Shown here: positions 11,691 to 24,039 of the stretch, piece by piece
Numbering within the stretch: position 1 is the stretch's first letter
Layout of the letters: each line of letters begins with the position of its first letter
Assembly: GCF_029962835.1 (NCBI RefSeq)
Contig: NC_080583.1
Coordinates: 71,781,158-71,845,157 of the forward strand
From: Magnolia sinica
Lineage: Eukaryota > Streptophyta > Magnoliopsida > Magnoliales > Magnoliaceae
Length of the DNA: 64,000 nucleotides
Direction of reading: 5' to 3'
Notes under the pieces: model-generated
Seen by the model: the letters and a program-made list of their open reading frames with translations, nothing else
The model's database searches: none
Told to the model about the DNA's origin: nothing
Translations under genes and position numbers: made by a program

Positions 11691-12944
11691 CGTTTTAAAA
11701 TACGAAGTCTTTATCATGATCATAGCAAATGCGAGTGGCAGAAAGGAATTGTATGTTCTTTCATACCCTATATTTGTCATATTATGAATTTAATTGTTTC
11801 AACTGTTTTGTTGGACCATTTACTTTACATTTAATATATGAGTTTGTGCCATCTCTAAATGTCCATGGAAGAAAAAGAACATTTTAGAATTTGGATATTT
11901 AATGCATCATGTCACAAAGAGTAAATGGCTAATAACTAATAAATGTTCTTCTAAAGATAAATACCAATGTGAACTGTCGCTAAAATATTATGTCACTAAA
12001 TTATTAATTATATTTTATTTTATTTCATTTGAAAAAATAATAATTTATCGTGATTTTTGATTATATAAAATGTATTTATTAGGTGCATGGTGGATTATGA
12101 TGATTTTAAATTATATAAAATATGTTTATGAGGTATACAGTCAATTATGCTGATTTTAGATTATTTAAAAGTGTGTTTATCAAGTGTACATTGGATTATG
12201 GTGATTTTAGATTCTATAAAATATATTTATTAGGTATATGATATATACAGTGATTTTAGATTATATAAAATGTGTATATGGGTATAGTCATACTCTTGAG
12301 TCTATAAATTTCTTTGATTTTATTTAATAGCTAAACAAAATTTGATAGCCTTGAGTTGTCAAATGTCGAAGATTGATAACTTCCTTTAAGCCTACAATTT
12401 GGCACCATCAAATTTTGCCTTTATTGATATTCGCATTTGATGAATGCCTTGGGGCTGAACAAAAAATTTAAATTTGGATTTTTCTTTCAAAAACTTGGTC
12501 TGTTAAATTTTCACAAATTCAGCCTTACTTAGTCATTATTTTTTCTGCTTTTTCATATAGGGACGTTTATATTTGCCTCATTCATGGGCTCACGCTTAAA
12601 ATGATCTATTAAAACTATTAAAATAGGTGAACAACGTCGATACAGAATGAATACATATAAGTGGGCTACACAGTTAGGGCTGCAACTAATTGGCTCTGGT
12701 ACAAGATAGTTGATGCATGTACCTTATAATTCCTCGTTCCTCTACAAATGGACACACCTATATATTGATGACACGTGTATGACACATCAGAGCCTTGTAG
12801 GTGGTAGTGGTACCCACCGTGTGGATCATCTGGCCTAAAGATCATACCTGTTAGCTATTACGCGAAAGTTAGGGTCTAAGAAAATCAAAGCCATTAATCA
12901 GTGGCCACGCAATGATAAAGCGAGGGTATGGAAACTGTCATCGT
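11691..12944. other. Intergenic, no gene; holds an AT-rich 50-bp tandem array
   Basis: No ORF of note and no recognised element. The tandem array at 12051-12290 is listed separately. The stretch 12740-12860 carries words such as GATGACACGTGTATGACACATCAGAGCC and GTGGATCATCTGGCC, typical of MITE-rich spacers here, but no ends were found. Confidence 0.5.
12051..12290. repeat. Five-unit AT-rich tandem repeat, period about 50 bp
   Basis: The word TGATTTTAGATTATATAAAA, with a few variants, starts at 12051, 12101, 12151, 12202 and 12251. Each is followed by a TTTATTAGGTGYA-like phrase and GGATTATG. Spacing is constant to within one base while the units differ by several substitutions, so this is an older minisatellite. 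Confidence 0.85.
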
Positions 12945-13355
12945 GAGGGGCCAGCGTCATGTATCAATTATTTCCAATCGTTCATCCATTTTTTCATATC
13001 ATTTTAGAGTATGAGCTCAAAAAATAAGGCAGATCTAAGTCTCAAGTGGACCACACCATAGGAAATAGAAGGGTTACTGTTGAAACCTTCGTAGGGCTCA
13101 CCGTGATGATTAATTTCCATATAACTTGCTCATAAGGTCACATGGACATGGATGAAGGAAAAACATGAATATCAGCTTGATTTAAAACTTTTGTGGCCCC
13201 TAAAAATATTTCAAAGATATTTGTTTAATCCTCACCATGTGGTCCACTTGAACCTTAGATCTGCCCCATTTAGGCTCATAAGCTAAATTGACATAGAAGA
13301 ATGGATGGACAATGTGGATAAAATGTATACATCACCATGGCCCCTTAGAGTCCCT
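12945..13355. mobile_element. MITE of the GTGGGSCC family
   Basis: It starts near GGGGCCAGCGTCATGTATCAA and ends near ATGTATACATCACCATGGCCCC, an imperfect inverted pair. The interior has the family landmarks: a 'CCATTTTTTCATATCATTTTAGAGTATGAGCTC'-type phrase, 'GTGGACCACACCATAGGAAA', and the mirrored 'GTGGTCCACTTGA'. Non-coding. Boundaries are approximate. Confidence 0.65.
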
Positions 13356-13464
13356 GTATGTTCCTAGTTAGAGATTTGCGGGGGTGTATATAACTTGGGT
13401 TATATATGCGATGGAAGTTGATTGGCTGGTGTACTGCACATTAGCGATATGGCTGGTGTGTTAA

Positions 13465-13925
13465 GGTCATGAAGTTCTGTGGGTCCCATCATGACGTATG
13501 TATTATATCCCAGCCATCCTTTCAGTTTGTGAGCTCGATTGTCATAAGGCCTGAAATGAAAAATAAGATAGATCCAAAGATCAACTGGACCACACTGTAA
13601 AAATCTGTAGGGGATTGAACGTTTACCGTTGAAACTCTTTTGGGGGTCACAGAAGTTTTGGATTGATATGATATTTGTTTCTCCTCTTCATCCATGTCCA
13701 TGTGACCTTATGAATATATTAGATGGAAAGTAAATGCTATGGTGGGCCCTATGAATGTTTTAACGGTGAGAATCATTGTCCCCAATGATATTTCTGGTGT
13801 GGTTCACTTAATATTTGAATATGAATCATTTTTGGTATCATGCTTTATAATGATCTCATAAAATGGATGAACGGTATTGATATAATAAATACATCATTTT
13901 GGGGCCCATGTAACTTTCATCTACT
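13465..13925. mobile_element. MITE of the GTGGGSCC family
   Basis: The left end has TCTGTGGGTCCCATCATGACGTATG and the right end AATACATCATTTTGGGGCCCATG, inverted to one another. In between are the same landmarks as the 12.9-kb copy (GGACCACACTG, GTTGAAACTCTTTTGGGGG, CATGTCCATGTGACCTTATGA). Non-coding. Confidence 0.65.
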
Positions 13926-14105
13926 TCGAACCGTACGTACAAAGCTCGAGGAGCTGCAACACTCGTATTCGCACGACATGTATCCATACCAGCCAATCCA
14001 TGATCTAGTTAGTTAGGTTGCATGAAGAAGTCATCTTCGGATTATAAAATGCTAGAGAAAAATACAGAGATAAAAATTCTGAGGAGATAGAGAGAGATAG
14101 AGGTT

Positions 14106-14288
14106 ATGGAGATGGAGAACAACAAATTACTAAGGCGATGGAGAGAGATAAAGGCTAAGGAGATAGAGAAGAGATCTAAGTTAACAAACATGTGGTCACA
14201 ACTTCCAACTGATATCCTAATCACTATTCTAATGTGTTTATATTTGGTCGATTGTATCCATATTGGAGCAGTTTGCATTTCATGGTAG
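14106..14288 (+). pseudogene. F-box domain N-terminal fragment 1
   Basis: A short ORF encodes a charged leader, then 'WSQLPTDILITILMCLYLVDCIHIGAVCISW'. The spacing LP-x2-IL-x2-IL-x2-L-x3-D-CI-x4-VC-x-SW is that of the F-box, the SKP1-binding segment of SCF ubiquitin ligases. Codon 60 is followed by TG^GTAGGT, a plausible splice donor, and a TATAAAA lies at 14042-14049, about 60 bases before the ATG, so an expressed exon is possible. I see no downstream kelch, LRR or DUF295 domain, so I call it a fragment. A second, diverged copy follows within 10 bases. Confidence 0.55.
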
Positions 14289-14296
14289 GTGGTTGT

Positions 14297-14510
14297 GATG
14301 AAGATGAAGAAGATGTCTATGTTAGAGAAACTGAAGAAGGATGGCATGAACACATGGTCACACCTTCCTATTGAAATCCTAATAGCTATTTTAAAGCGTC
14401 TACATCCAATTGATTGTATTCGTAAAAAAGGAGTTTGTGTCTAGTGGCGGGAGTCCGTAATGAAGAAGATACATAGAGACGTACTTCTATCTTTCCACGA
14501 CTATCATTAA
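14297..14510 (+). pseudogene. F-box domain N-terminal fragment 2 (tandem copy)
   Basis: Starting at the ATG near 14297, the frame reads a Lys/Met-rich leader, then 'WSHLPIEILIAILKRLHPIDCIRKKGVCV', a stop, and 'WRESVMKKIHRDVLLSFHDYH'. This is the same F-box register as fragment 1, extended by about 20 residues of post-F-box sequence (W-R-E-S is typical). The in-frame stop inside the F-box makes it a pseudogene. It looks like a local duplication of fragment 1. Confidence 0.55.
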
Positions 14511-15139
14511 CATATTAGAAGGATGTAGCGTACTATATTCAATTGTTAGTAGAGTGATTTTAAGATTTTGAGTAATCTTGCATTATATTATTATATTATG
14601 GGGAATGATCAAATGCATCTGAATATATGCGAGTTCCCTATATGGTCCTTATGTGAGGTCCACTCTTACGTGTCTATGCCATCTAAACCGTACGTTAAAT
14701 GCCCTCTTACAACAATTTAATCCATCGATCTATATTGTTAAGTAGATCCAACTTATATTTCATGGGCTATCATGAAAACAACAAATATTAAACATTGGGT
14801 AAGTAGCCTTAAATATGAGCGGTCAAGATCATTTACACAAAATAGTTCCGTTTAATAATTTGGTGCATCTATTTGGTTGAGACTATCATGGATTGCTTAG
14901 AATCTAAAGAATCAATTTTGTAAGGTAATTCTAGTAATCCCTTCTATGGCTTAGAGAAAGGATGGATAGAGAAACCCGTGGCCCATCTAAAGTCTGAATT
15001 TTCTGAATTTATAGGAATTTAAGGAGAGAAGTCTAAACACTGTAGCCCACCTGATAGACAGTTATGGATGGGTGGGGCTACCATGCGCGCGAGGAATTAG
15101 TAACTTCAAGACTCTAAATTTCAATAATCCCTCTCTGGC
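14511..15139. other. Intergenic, no gene seen
   Basis: No ORF or recognised element. The phrase CTATGGCTTAGAGAAAGGATGG at about 14945 recurs at 48.99 and 49.48 kb in the subtilase intron duplication, so part of this stretch belongs to a dispersed non-coding repeat. Confidence 0.4.
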
Positions 15140-15259
15140 TAGGGGTATCAATGGGCCGAGCTTGGGCAGGACAAAATTAGAATTTTGAACAAGCTCGGCC
15201 TGAAATAGTTCAAAATCTGAGACGAGACCAACCCCAGGCCCAACTTGTTGACAACCCTA
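15140..15259. mobile_element. hAT-like MITE (TAGGGGTGTCAATGGGC family), copy 1
   Basis: Ends TAGGGGTATCAATGGGCC and, inverted, TAGGGTTGTCAACAAGTTGGGCC. The interior has GGACAAAATTAGAATTTTGAAC and a GAGACCAACCC phrase shared with copies at 49303 and 52935. About 120 bp, non-coding. No clear 8-bp duplication is visible at this copy. Confidence 0.65.
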
Positions 15260-16538
15260 TCAAGGTTCTGCACCATACTCTCGACTCGTGGTACCAAGAT
15301 TAGGTATTCCCACCATTGTTTCATTGTGACCACTCCACAATATATTTTAAATTATGAGAGTTATTATTTAATCAAACACGAGACTATACGTGTTAATAAA
15401 TGACCCATATTCAATCAAAAATTTACGATTAGGATAGGTAGGCATGCTAAAGTCATACTTGATTGAAGTGTGATTGAACGCCTGCTAACCTAGATGCCAA
15501 ATCAATTGTAAGATCAACCAATATTGTAGCGATCAGGCAAGTTAGAAGGGAAGGGTTAATCCTTCTAAATGGATTCTTTTTACCTTAAGCTAAAGACTTT
15601 TCTTTCAACGGTGATTATAGGCCTCGGGTTTCTTAATAATGTAGTAATGGACTAGAAGAATTAAAAGCTAAAGGTTGAAACATCGATTTTATTTATTTAT
15701 GATGAATATTATTAAAATTAATGAAAAAAATATAATAAGTAGAGAAATAAATAAAAGATAAATACTTGTGATCAGAAGTGGATGGTTAGCAAAATGTGAC
15801 TAGGTGTGTGATCTTCAAAGTAAGGACTCGATTGATCAAGATTCGATGATGGTACGTACATCGTGGATATTTACACTATCACCAAGTGTATTGTAGTGAT
15901 GACATTAGACACCAGCAATTTAAGGAACTCTAAACTCCGAATGTTCTGTAGCATGGCTAGACAAAAGTGGAGAAACTAAGACATATATAAAATAGTGTTG
16001 CGTTGTGAGAGATTGTGTGTATTAGCGAGATTAGCTTTAAGCTCTTTATCGGATGCTCCTCGTATAGGCTTTTAAGCCATGCGTAAGTTTTCATTTGAAT
16101 CATTGATTGGGCATTGGCCTTGTAAATCTCCTTGATTGCAAATTGCCAGGTAATTAATCTCCTTGATTCTCCATGTAAGCATAAGATCTCGTCAGCCTCT
16201 TGTTATTTTGATCATGCACAGGTTATTTTTCTTGGGAGTTTTTAGTAATTAAAACTTGTAGAGAAACTTGCGTTGATGGGACTCTTTCTTTCTAAAGAAT
16301 TAATTTTGATAGAGCTTTAACATTTAATGCTCCCAAATGTCCACGTCTCTAACTTCTCCTTTTGAAATTAATCTGCACCACATGTGGCATGGTTTCCATG
16401 TTGGAGCTTTTGAACTGTTCAATATGGTTGTGATCAGCCAGGTGTAACTTGGAAGGGCTAAACCATTTACCTTTTTACTGGTTGAATGTGCACAGTTAAT
16501 TTTTTTACCTTTATAGTTTATTTATTTGTTGTTCATAA
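15260..16538. other. Intergenic, no gene seen
   Basis: AT-rich, with no ORF of note and no recognised domain. It may contain an unassigned LTR or LTR remnant (structured words near 15.8-16.3 kb), but I found no matching termini. Confidence 0.35.
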
Positions 16539-17813
16539 CCCCAAGTGTAGGGTCACGATGTAGTAATAACTCGTGAAAACGAGGTCGAATTCACAAGGAC
16601 TAAACTTGTATGTATTCTGAAAAGAATAAGAATTAAAACTAGAAGAAGATCAAAATCTGAATTCTGAAATAAAAGAGAGTAATTGTGAATAATGTTTAAA
16701 CTATCAATTAAAGGTGGGATCTAAGATGTCAAGGATCCATTTATAACTACCAAGATGCTGCCTTACTTGATTTAAGGAACACAATTGGAATTGGAGTCCT
16801 ATCCTATCTAATTGGAAGATAAAATAATTTAAATCAAATCTAAACTTTTCATTGACCTAATTCTTAATGGAGGAAAATTGTGAAGATTAAAAGGGATTCC
16901 ATCACCCTACCATGCCCAAGAGATGATGGTGAACAATAGGATTTACCAATCTCACAATTTCAAAATAGGAAAAGAAGATATCCAAAACTATCACAACATC
17001 TATTGTAATTTGAGTTACAATAAATCATATAAAACTGAAAATATTCCTTTAATATTAAACTAGGAATTAATGAGGTTTAATAAGAATAAGAATTAAAGTA
17101 AGATAATCATCCAAACATGCTACAAGCTTCACCACTTAGCCCTAACTAAGAGGTTTAGCCAACCATATATATGATTGAAACCAAATCTTTTAAACAAAGC
17201 ATAAAAAATAAATTAGGGAAGAAGAAAAATTTTTTGGCGGTTGCTCCACCCTTGTGTTATGCTCCTTGAGACCTTTCCAAACCCTAGAAGATACTTTGGA
17301 GGATCCTAGGGAGTCCTATTTATAATTGTGGAACTCCAACTTTCGCACTAAGTTGGAAAAATCTAGAAACCGCTTTAAATTTATGCACTCTGCGCAGTTT
17401 CTGAAAATATGCTCGGAGTTTAAACCACTTTAAATTTAGGCACTCTACGTAATTTACAAAAATAGGCTCAGAGTTTCAAAATATGTTTTTTTAGGATAAT
17501 TTCAAGAATATGTTTGTTTTCAAGACAATTTCAGGATTCTTTTTCTTCACTTCATATCTTTGATTCTTTTCATTCCTCACTTGCTTTTCTTGGATCTTTG
17601 GCATATGAATTTTTTATTAATGACTTCCAAATCTCTAAATCTTTATTTAGAAGTCTTTTGAGTATAAATCTTCCTTTTGGCATCAATTTCACCTTTAAGC
17701 TCTCGAAATCACCTCGCGCATGAAAATATGCATAATTAAATCTATTAAGCACTATCATGTTTATAAAACAAAGGTATAAATAGAGAAAAATATATAATAT
17801 TTCACACTCAACA
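16539..17813 (-). repeat. 3' LTR of the Athila-like element
   Basis: On the minus strand it begins TGTTGAGTGTGAAATATT at 17813, just after a TTGCTCGGGACTAG...GGTTAGGCAG-type region where the polypurine tract is expected. It ends CATCGTGACCCTACACTTGGGG at about 16539. The length is about 1,275 bp. The end signature is shared with the LTRs at 9.7 and 33.9 kb. Confidence 0.7.
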
Positions 17814-18900
17814 CACTGCCTAACCAGCATTTTACTAGTCCCGAGCAAAACATGCGTGAAGATGTTCAAATCACTTTTAGAAAATAATCTTTTTTACAGT
17901 CAAGTATGAATGAGTGTAATCCAAAGAAGCGAAAGTGTAATTTTGAAAACTTAGAGCCGAATCACACGAGCAATCAATCAAAAAATTTCTTTATTAATAA
18001 TTTAGGAGCATAAGTTCAGATATCAAAAATTTCCTATGTGCTTAGTGAATTCTATTTACTTTCCATAACATACTACTATTTCATAATGTTAGCCATGCTT
18101 ATCACCTCAAGTTTTATTGAATAATCAAGTGCTGATTCTAAACTCATCACATTTTTTTTCTTTTTCCAGTTTTTGATTTTTTATCGACGATCCCTTTTAT
18201 TTATTAGTTCTTTTCAGACTTTTCATTCTTTTCCTATCTTTTCATCATACATGACCTTTTTGCTAATCTCTTTATTTTTTTAATTATTTTTTTATCTTTT
18301 CAAGGTGGATAAAATTTTTTAGACTTAATTCTCAATATATTTCAATGATATACATACTAATAATCAAAAATTCTAGTACTATTCACAGAAAGAAAATTGA
18401 ACGTGTATTATGACTTAGATTGACCTGATATTCAAACTTCCTCTTAATCAATTAAATGCAAGAATTTAGACGATAATCTACTCGGTTGATCAAACTTAAA
18501 CTATCCAAAGTTCAATCTCCATCTTATCATCATACTCAAAGCATTCTTAATTCCAAAAATTATCATTTCCCAAACATGTTTTTAGCTTGAAAAATTGAAA
18601 ATTTTCATAATTTTTGCTCAAAATTAAGAAAACACTGATTAGTTTACCTAATCCACACCCCCAACCTAAAACCTACATTGTCCTCAATGTAAAAGATATG
18701 AGTATGCAATGCACATGAGACAACGAAAAGAAATGGGAAGTGATGGGAAGATAATACCTGAAGAAGGAGAATTAAAGCATTTTAAAGTTATTAACATATA
18801 AATGTGTTAGCACAAAGACTAAACTAATTGAAATCAAATTATCCTAATCCTAAATTCTATGAAAACCATAAACCTAACTACACATCTATTAGACTAGGAG
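17814..18900 (-). other. Non-coding 3' region of the Athila-like element
   Basis: AT-rich stretch between the integrase end and the 3' LTR. Athila elements commonly carry a long spacer here, sometimes with an envelope-like ORF. I see no recognisable ORF in this copy. Confidence 0.5.
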
Positions 18901-18901
18901 G

Positions 18902-19750
18902 TCAATCCTTGTACACAGAATCAGTCAGAGGTATAGACATGTCCTCTGAATTAAATTTCTCAACAAATGACTTGAGACGATGTCCATTCACTTTAAAAAT
19001 ATTTCCATTTGTCAGATTCTTTATCTTGATGGCCCAATGAGGATAGATATTAGTAGTAGTGAAAGGGCCGGTCCAACAAGATCGAAGTTTTTTTGAAAAA
19101 AGATGTAAGTGAGAATTGTACAGAATGACTTTTTGGCTGGTTATGAATGATTTCCAAAGGATGTTCCTGTCATGGAACACCTTCATCCTGTCCTTGTAAA
19201 TTCTCGAGTTCTCATAAGCGTCGTTTTGAATTTCCTCAAGTTCATTTAGTTGGAGCTTGCACAGCAAGCCAGCGTTATCCAAGTTAAGGTTCAGATTTTT
19301 GATAGCCCAGTAGGCTCTATGCTCCAGCTCCTCAAGCAAGTGGTAGGCTTTCCCATAGACAATTCTAAAGGGAGACATTCCAATGGAGGTTTTAAAAGCT
19401 GTACGGTAAGCCCATAAAGCATCGGTCAAACGGATTAACTAATCTTTATGGTCAGGGTTAACCGTTTTTTCTAGAATTTGTTTAATTTTCCTTTTAGAAA
19501 TCTTGGCTTGCTCTCTTGTTTGCGGGTGGTATGGAGTGTTCACTTTATGAATGATGCCATATTTCTTCATTAAGTTCTCAAATGGCCTATTACAAAAGTG
19601 TGAACCTTCATCACTAATGATGGCCCAAGGCATTCCAAACCAGGAAATGATATTTTATTTTAAGAATCAAATTACTGTTTTATGATCATTATTCTGGCAC
19701 GGGATCTCTTTGATCTACTTAGTGACATAGTCTACCGCTAACAAAATATA
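18902..19750 (-). pseudogene. Athila-like integrase remnant
   Basis: Two fragments cover the end of the integrase core ('[14 protein letters not shown]', '[14 protein letters not shown]') and the C-terminal part ('[19 protein letters not shown]', '[19 protein letters not shown]', '[18 protein letters not shown]'). These phrases are characteristic of Athila-group integrases, which insert the element cDNA. Broken fossil. Confidence 0.8.
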
Positions 19751-20790
19751 AATATTCCCAAAGGATTGGGAGAATGGTCCCATGAAATTAATGTCCCAGC
19801 AATCAAATGCTTCAATGATAAGTACGGGGTTCAAAGGCATCATATTCGGTGGGACAACCCTCCCAATTTCTGACAATGCTCATAAGCTTTGCAAAACTCA
19901 TGAGTATCTTTGAACGTTGTAGGCTAGTAAAAGCTGTATTGTAGAATTTTAGCCATGGTTATTTTAACAGAAAAGTGACCACCACAAACCTGAGAATGAT
20001 AAAAGGAGATGACACTCTAATATTCATTATCTGGCACACATCTCCTTAGAATTTGGTCTGGGCAATATTTAAACTAATAAGGATCATCTCAGAAAACTTG
20101 CGTACCTCAGTGAAGAATTTTTTCTTATCTTGCGCAGTCCAATATGTTGGTGTGAAACCTATAATAAGATAATTTACAATGTCAACAAACCAAGGTAGTT
20201 GTGAGAGTTTAAACAATTATTGATTAGGGAACATATCGTTTATTATTGTCGGCTCGAGGGAATCAGGGAGGTTAAGTCAAGAAAGGTGGTCGGCTACTAC
20301 GTTTTCTTCTCATTTTTTGTCTTGTATTCCAATATCAAATTCTTAGAGTAAGAGGATCCATCTTATCAGGAGGGGCTTGGCATCCATCTTACAAAGAAGA
20401 TACTTTAGTGCTGCATGGTCCGTGTAGATGATGATCTTAGATCCAATCGGGTAGGACATAAATTTGTCCAAAGTGAACACTACGGCTAAAGTTCTTTCTC
20501 CATAATAGAGTAGTTCACTTAGGCAGAATTTAGAATTCTACTTGCATAGTGAATAATGTAGGGCTTCTTTTCTTTTCTTTGGCCTAACACCGCCCTAATA
20601 CCATAGTCAGATGCATTACACATAATTCAAAAGGGATGCTCTAATCAAGTGGCTACATGATAGGTGCGGTAGTTAACATGACCTTGAGCTTAGTAAAAGC
20701 TTCTTGGCATTGTTCAATCTACTCGTATGATACATCCTTTTGAAGTTGATTGCATAAAGGATGAGAGAGATGACTAAAGTCCTTTATGAA

Positions 20791-21462
20791 TCATATATAG
20801 AATACGACGTGTCCTAAGAAGGATCGCATGTCACGTACACTCTTGGGTGGAGGTACTTTAGAGATAAAATCAATTTTTTCCTTGTTTACATCAATTCCCT
20901 TGGACGAAATTATGTGTCCAAGCACAATTCCCTTGAGAACCATGAAATGACATTTCTCCCAAGTCAGAACCAAATTCTTTTTCTCGCATCGCTTCAGAAC
21001 ACATTTAAGATTTTTGAAACACTCGTTGAAGGATGGACCAAAGACAGAGAAGTTGTCCATAAAGACCTCTAAATATTGTCTCACCATGTTAGAAAAAATA
21101 CTCAACTTGCATCGCTGAAAAGTAGTTGGGGCATTACATAGTCTAAATGACATCCTTTGGTAAGTAAATGTGCCAAAGGGACATATGAATATTGTCTTCT
21201 CTTGATCTTCAAGGGCTATCTCTATCTGATTGTAGTCTGAATATCCATCAAGGAAGTAATAGTAAGAGTGACTGGCTAGCTTTTTCAAAATTTGATCAAT
21301 GAATGGCAAAGGAAAGTAATCCTTCCTTGTGACTGTATTCAACTTCATGTAGTCAATGCACATTCTCCAACTAGTAGTAACTCTAGTTAGCACTAGTTCA
21401 TTATCGACATTGGCTATGATGGTGATTTTGGACTTCTTAGGAACTACCTGAGTTAGACTCAC
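20791..21462 (-). pseudogene. Athila-like reverse transcriptase remnant
   Basis: About 220 codons cover most of the RT fingers and palm: 'CIDYMKLNTVTRKDYFPLPFID', 'SYYYFLDGYSDYNQI', 'CPFGTFTYQRMSF', 'EVFMDNFSVFG' and 'LGHIISSKGIDVNKEKI'. The wording is Ty3-type and closest in my memory to Athila. An RNase H remnant follows on the minus strand to about 20300. Broken fossil. Confidence 0.85.
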
Positions 21463-21856
21463 CCATTAACTGTTGGATATAGGGTATATGGTACCCACAT
21501 CCAACAACTAAATTACCTCAGCCTTAACCACTTCTTTCATATGTGGATTGAGTCAACGTTATTTTTGTCGGAAGGTTTTTGCATTATCCTCAAGATGGAT
21601 GTAGTGAGTACAAATTAAAGGGTCAATTCCCTTGAGGTCTGCAATCAACCATCCAAGGGCTCCCTTATGATCAATGAGAGTAGAAATGAGTACATTCTCA
21701 TGTTCTTTCTCAAGGTGGGAAGAAATCACCACTGGGTATGTCTCATCTTAACCTAAGTATATATATTTAAAATAAATGAAAAAAGGTTTTAGGTCAAGCT
21801 GCGGTGCTTTGAGGCTAGACATTAGAGGCACTACATCGGTTTGGGGGTGGCATCCA

Positions 21857-22345
21857 TCAGTTTACTTCAAGTATCGGCATAACATCAAGAAAGGCATCCA
21901 TCTCCCTAATCATGTCATCATCTAAATTAGGGGAGTGGGCCAAGCATGTCTCTAGAGTGTCAGAGTATAAAGCCAAAAGTGCTCTATCTTCCACGAAAGA
22001 ATCGATCATGTTAATGTTGTGGGTATCATCATCATCCTCTAACTGTTTATTCATATTGAAAAAGATGTTGAGCTCCAATGTCATATTTCTGAAAGATAAA
22101 TTCATAATTCCATTCTTACAATTAATGATTGCATTTGATGTGGCAAGGAATGGGCGACTAAAAATGTCAGGTATTTGAGTACTCATATCTATAATGAGTT
22201 GAGTATCCAAGACAATAAAATCTACTGGATAGTAAAATTTATCTACTTGGACCAACACATCCTCAATCATCCCTCTCGGTACACGAACTGAGTGATCGGC
22301 AAGTTGTAATGTGGTCCGGGTGGATTTTAATTCACATAATTCCAA
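21857..22345 (-). pseudogene. Athila-like protease region remnant
   Basis: About 160 codons upstream of the RT with 'LQLADHSVRVPRGMIEDVLVQVDKF' and 'PVDFIVLD', a phrase block that follows the aspartic protease active site in Athila-type polyproteins. An acidic linker to the RT follows. Broken fossil. Confidence 0.75.
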
Positions 22346-22649
22346 TTATTCGTAAATCGAGTAAGGGATCAGATTTACACTCGCCCCCTAGTCAAGAAGT
22401 ACGTGCTCTATCTGGTGGTTCCCGATTACACAAGTGATGGTTGGGCTATCGGGATCTTTGTATTTTTATGACACATCTTGCTTGAGGATGACACATACTT
22501 TTTATGTCAAAAAGATTTTCTTTTGTATATTTTGTCGTCTTTTGGTCATACATAAATCTTTCAGATATTTGACATATGAAGGGATTTGTGTAACCACATC
22601 TAGTAGAGGGATGTTGATCTTCACTTGCTTAAGCACCTCTAAAATATCC

Positions 22650-23961
22650 TAAGAGTTAGAGAGAGGTTTTGGTGCAATTAACCATTGAGGGAATGATGCA
22701 ATTGGCTTACTTTGAAGTTTCGATTCTAACTCATGTGGAGCATTGTTAGGTCTATTATTCTCATCTATTTCCGAGTCCTTGGGCTTTTCAGCCCTCACTG
22801 GAATAGATTTGTCAAATGTCTTCTCACTTCTAAGAGTAGTGATAAACTTAGCCTGCTCCATCTGTTTTAAAGAGCTGGAAGGATCCCTTTCTCCCTAATC
22901 AAAATTTTTGTTTCAAGCCCTTGTATGGCCTTTGTAAGGTCTTGAAAGGCTTGCAGCATATCTTAATTAAAAAGCTCTTAGTTTTGTATATATATGTTTT
23001 AAGACCAGATCCTCTTGAGGTTTCCTTTGATTCATAAATTGGTTAAGGATCCCTTGATGAGTAACCATTTGTCCGTTCCTCCAACTGAAGTTTGGATGGT
23101 TCTTCCAGCTTGAATTTATGTGTTTGAGGTGGGTCCACTGAAAGGTTTTTGGTAGTTGTGTATGACATTTGATTGCTCATTCAATATCTCTTGAAAAGTA
23201 GGAATTGTTGGGCAATTCTCAGTTATATATATGTTACAAGAATAAATACTATAAATAACTTTTGCAGTCCTTTCGGGTTCAACCTTCTTAAGTTCCATGG
23301 CCTTGACTTTTCTTGTGAGTTTAGCCACTCTTGCATTTATATCATCTTCCTATTTTAAAATATAAATTCCTCCATTTTCCTTTAATAGAGTAGGCTTAGA
23401 AGTGATAATTCTTGAAGAGGTATCCCATAATTGCACGTTTTCAGCAAGTTTATCAAAATAATCTCATGCATTATTGGCTTCCTTATTCATAAATTCCCCA
23501 TTACACATCATCTCTACAAATTGACGCATGGGTGAGGTCAATCCCTCATAGAAAAAGCTTGTTATATGCCATGTTTCGTAGCCATGTTGTGGACATAAAT
23601 TTATGAGATCCTTAAATCCCTCCCAATATTGGAAGAAGGTCTTATCCTCCTTTTATACAAAATTCATGGTTGCTTTCTTTAAGGTATTTGTTTTATGATA
23701 GGGAAAGAACTTTTTAAGGAACTCCCTTGTCATCTCATCCCATGAGCCAATGGACCATGGTCTTAAGGAATGTAACCACGATTTAGCCTTTTCTTTAAAA
23801 GAGAAAGGAAATAATTTCAGTCTAACTGTGTCCTCAGACACGTTTGGGAACTGTAATGTAAATATGATTTCATTGAAATCTTTCATACGCAAGTATGGAC
23901 TTTCAGATTTTAGTCCATGAAACTTAGGGAAGAATTGAATTACCCCTGGTTTAATATCCAC
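22650..23961 (-). pseudogene. Athila-like gag remnant
   Basis: The upstream piece 'IKPGVIQFFPKFHGLKSESPYLRMKDF' with 'VRLKLFPFSFKEKAKSWLHSL' and 'EFLKKFFPYHKTN' is the conserved retrotransposon gag core, worded as in Athila elements. Shorter fragments continue to about 22650. Broken fossil. Confidence 0.8.
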
Positions 23962-24039
23962 AGTTCCTACATTGAATAGAAATATCTAATCCAAACCTTA
24001 ATCAATAGGCACAAGAAATCTCGCTATCCAATTTATTCC

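Larger units (their letters stand above)
16539..24000 (-). mobile_element. Athila-like Ty3 (gypsy) retrotransposon, decayed, 5' end missing
   Basis: On the minus strand the order is gag, protease, reverse transcriptase, RNase H, integrase, a non-coding 3' region and a 3' LTR. This is Ty3 order, and the gag and integrase wording matches the Athila group. The element is clearly broken, with roughly ten or more interruptions, and no 5' LTR is seen. Instead, the sequence upstream of gag gives way to unrelated LTR-like DNA at about 24.0 kb. With only one LTR it cannot be dated by LTR divergence, but the level of decay suggests an old insertion. Confidence 0.8.
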
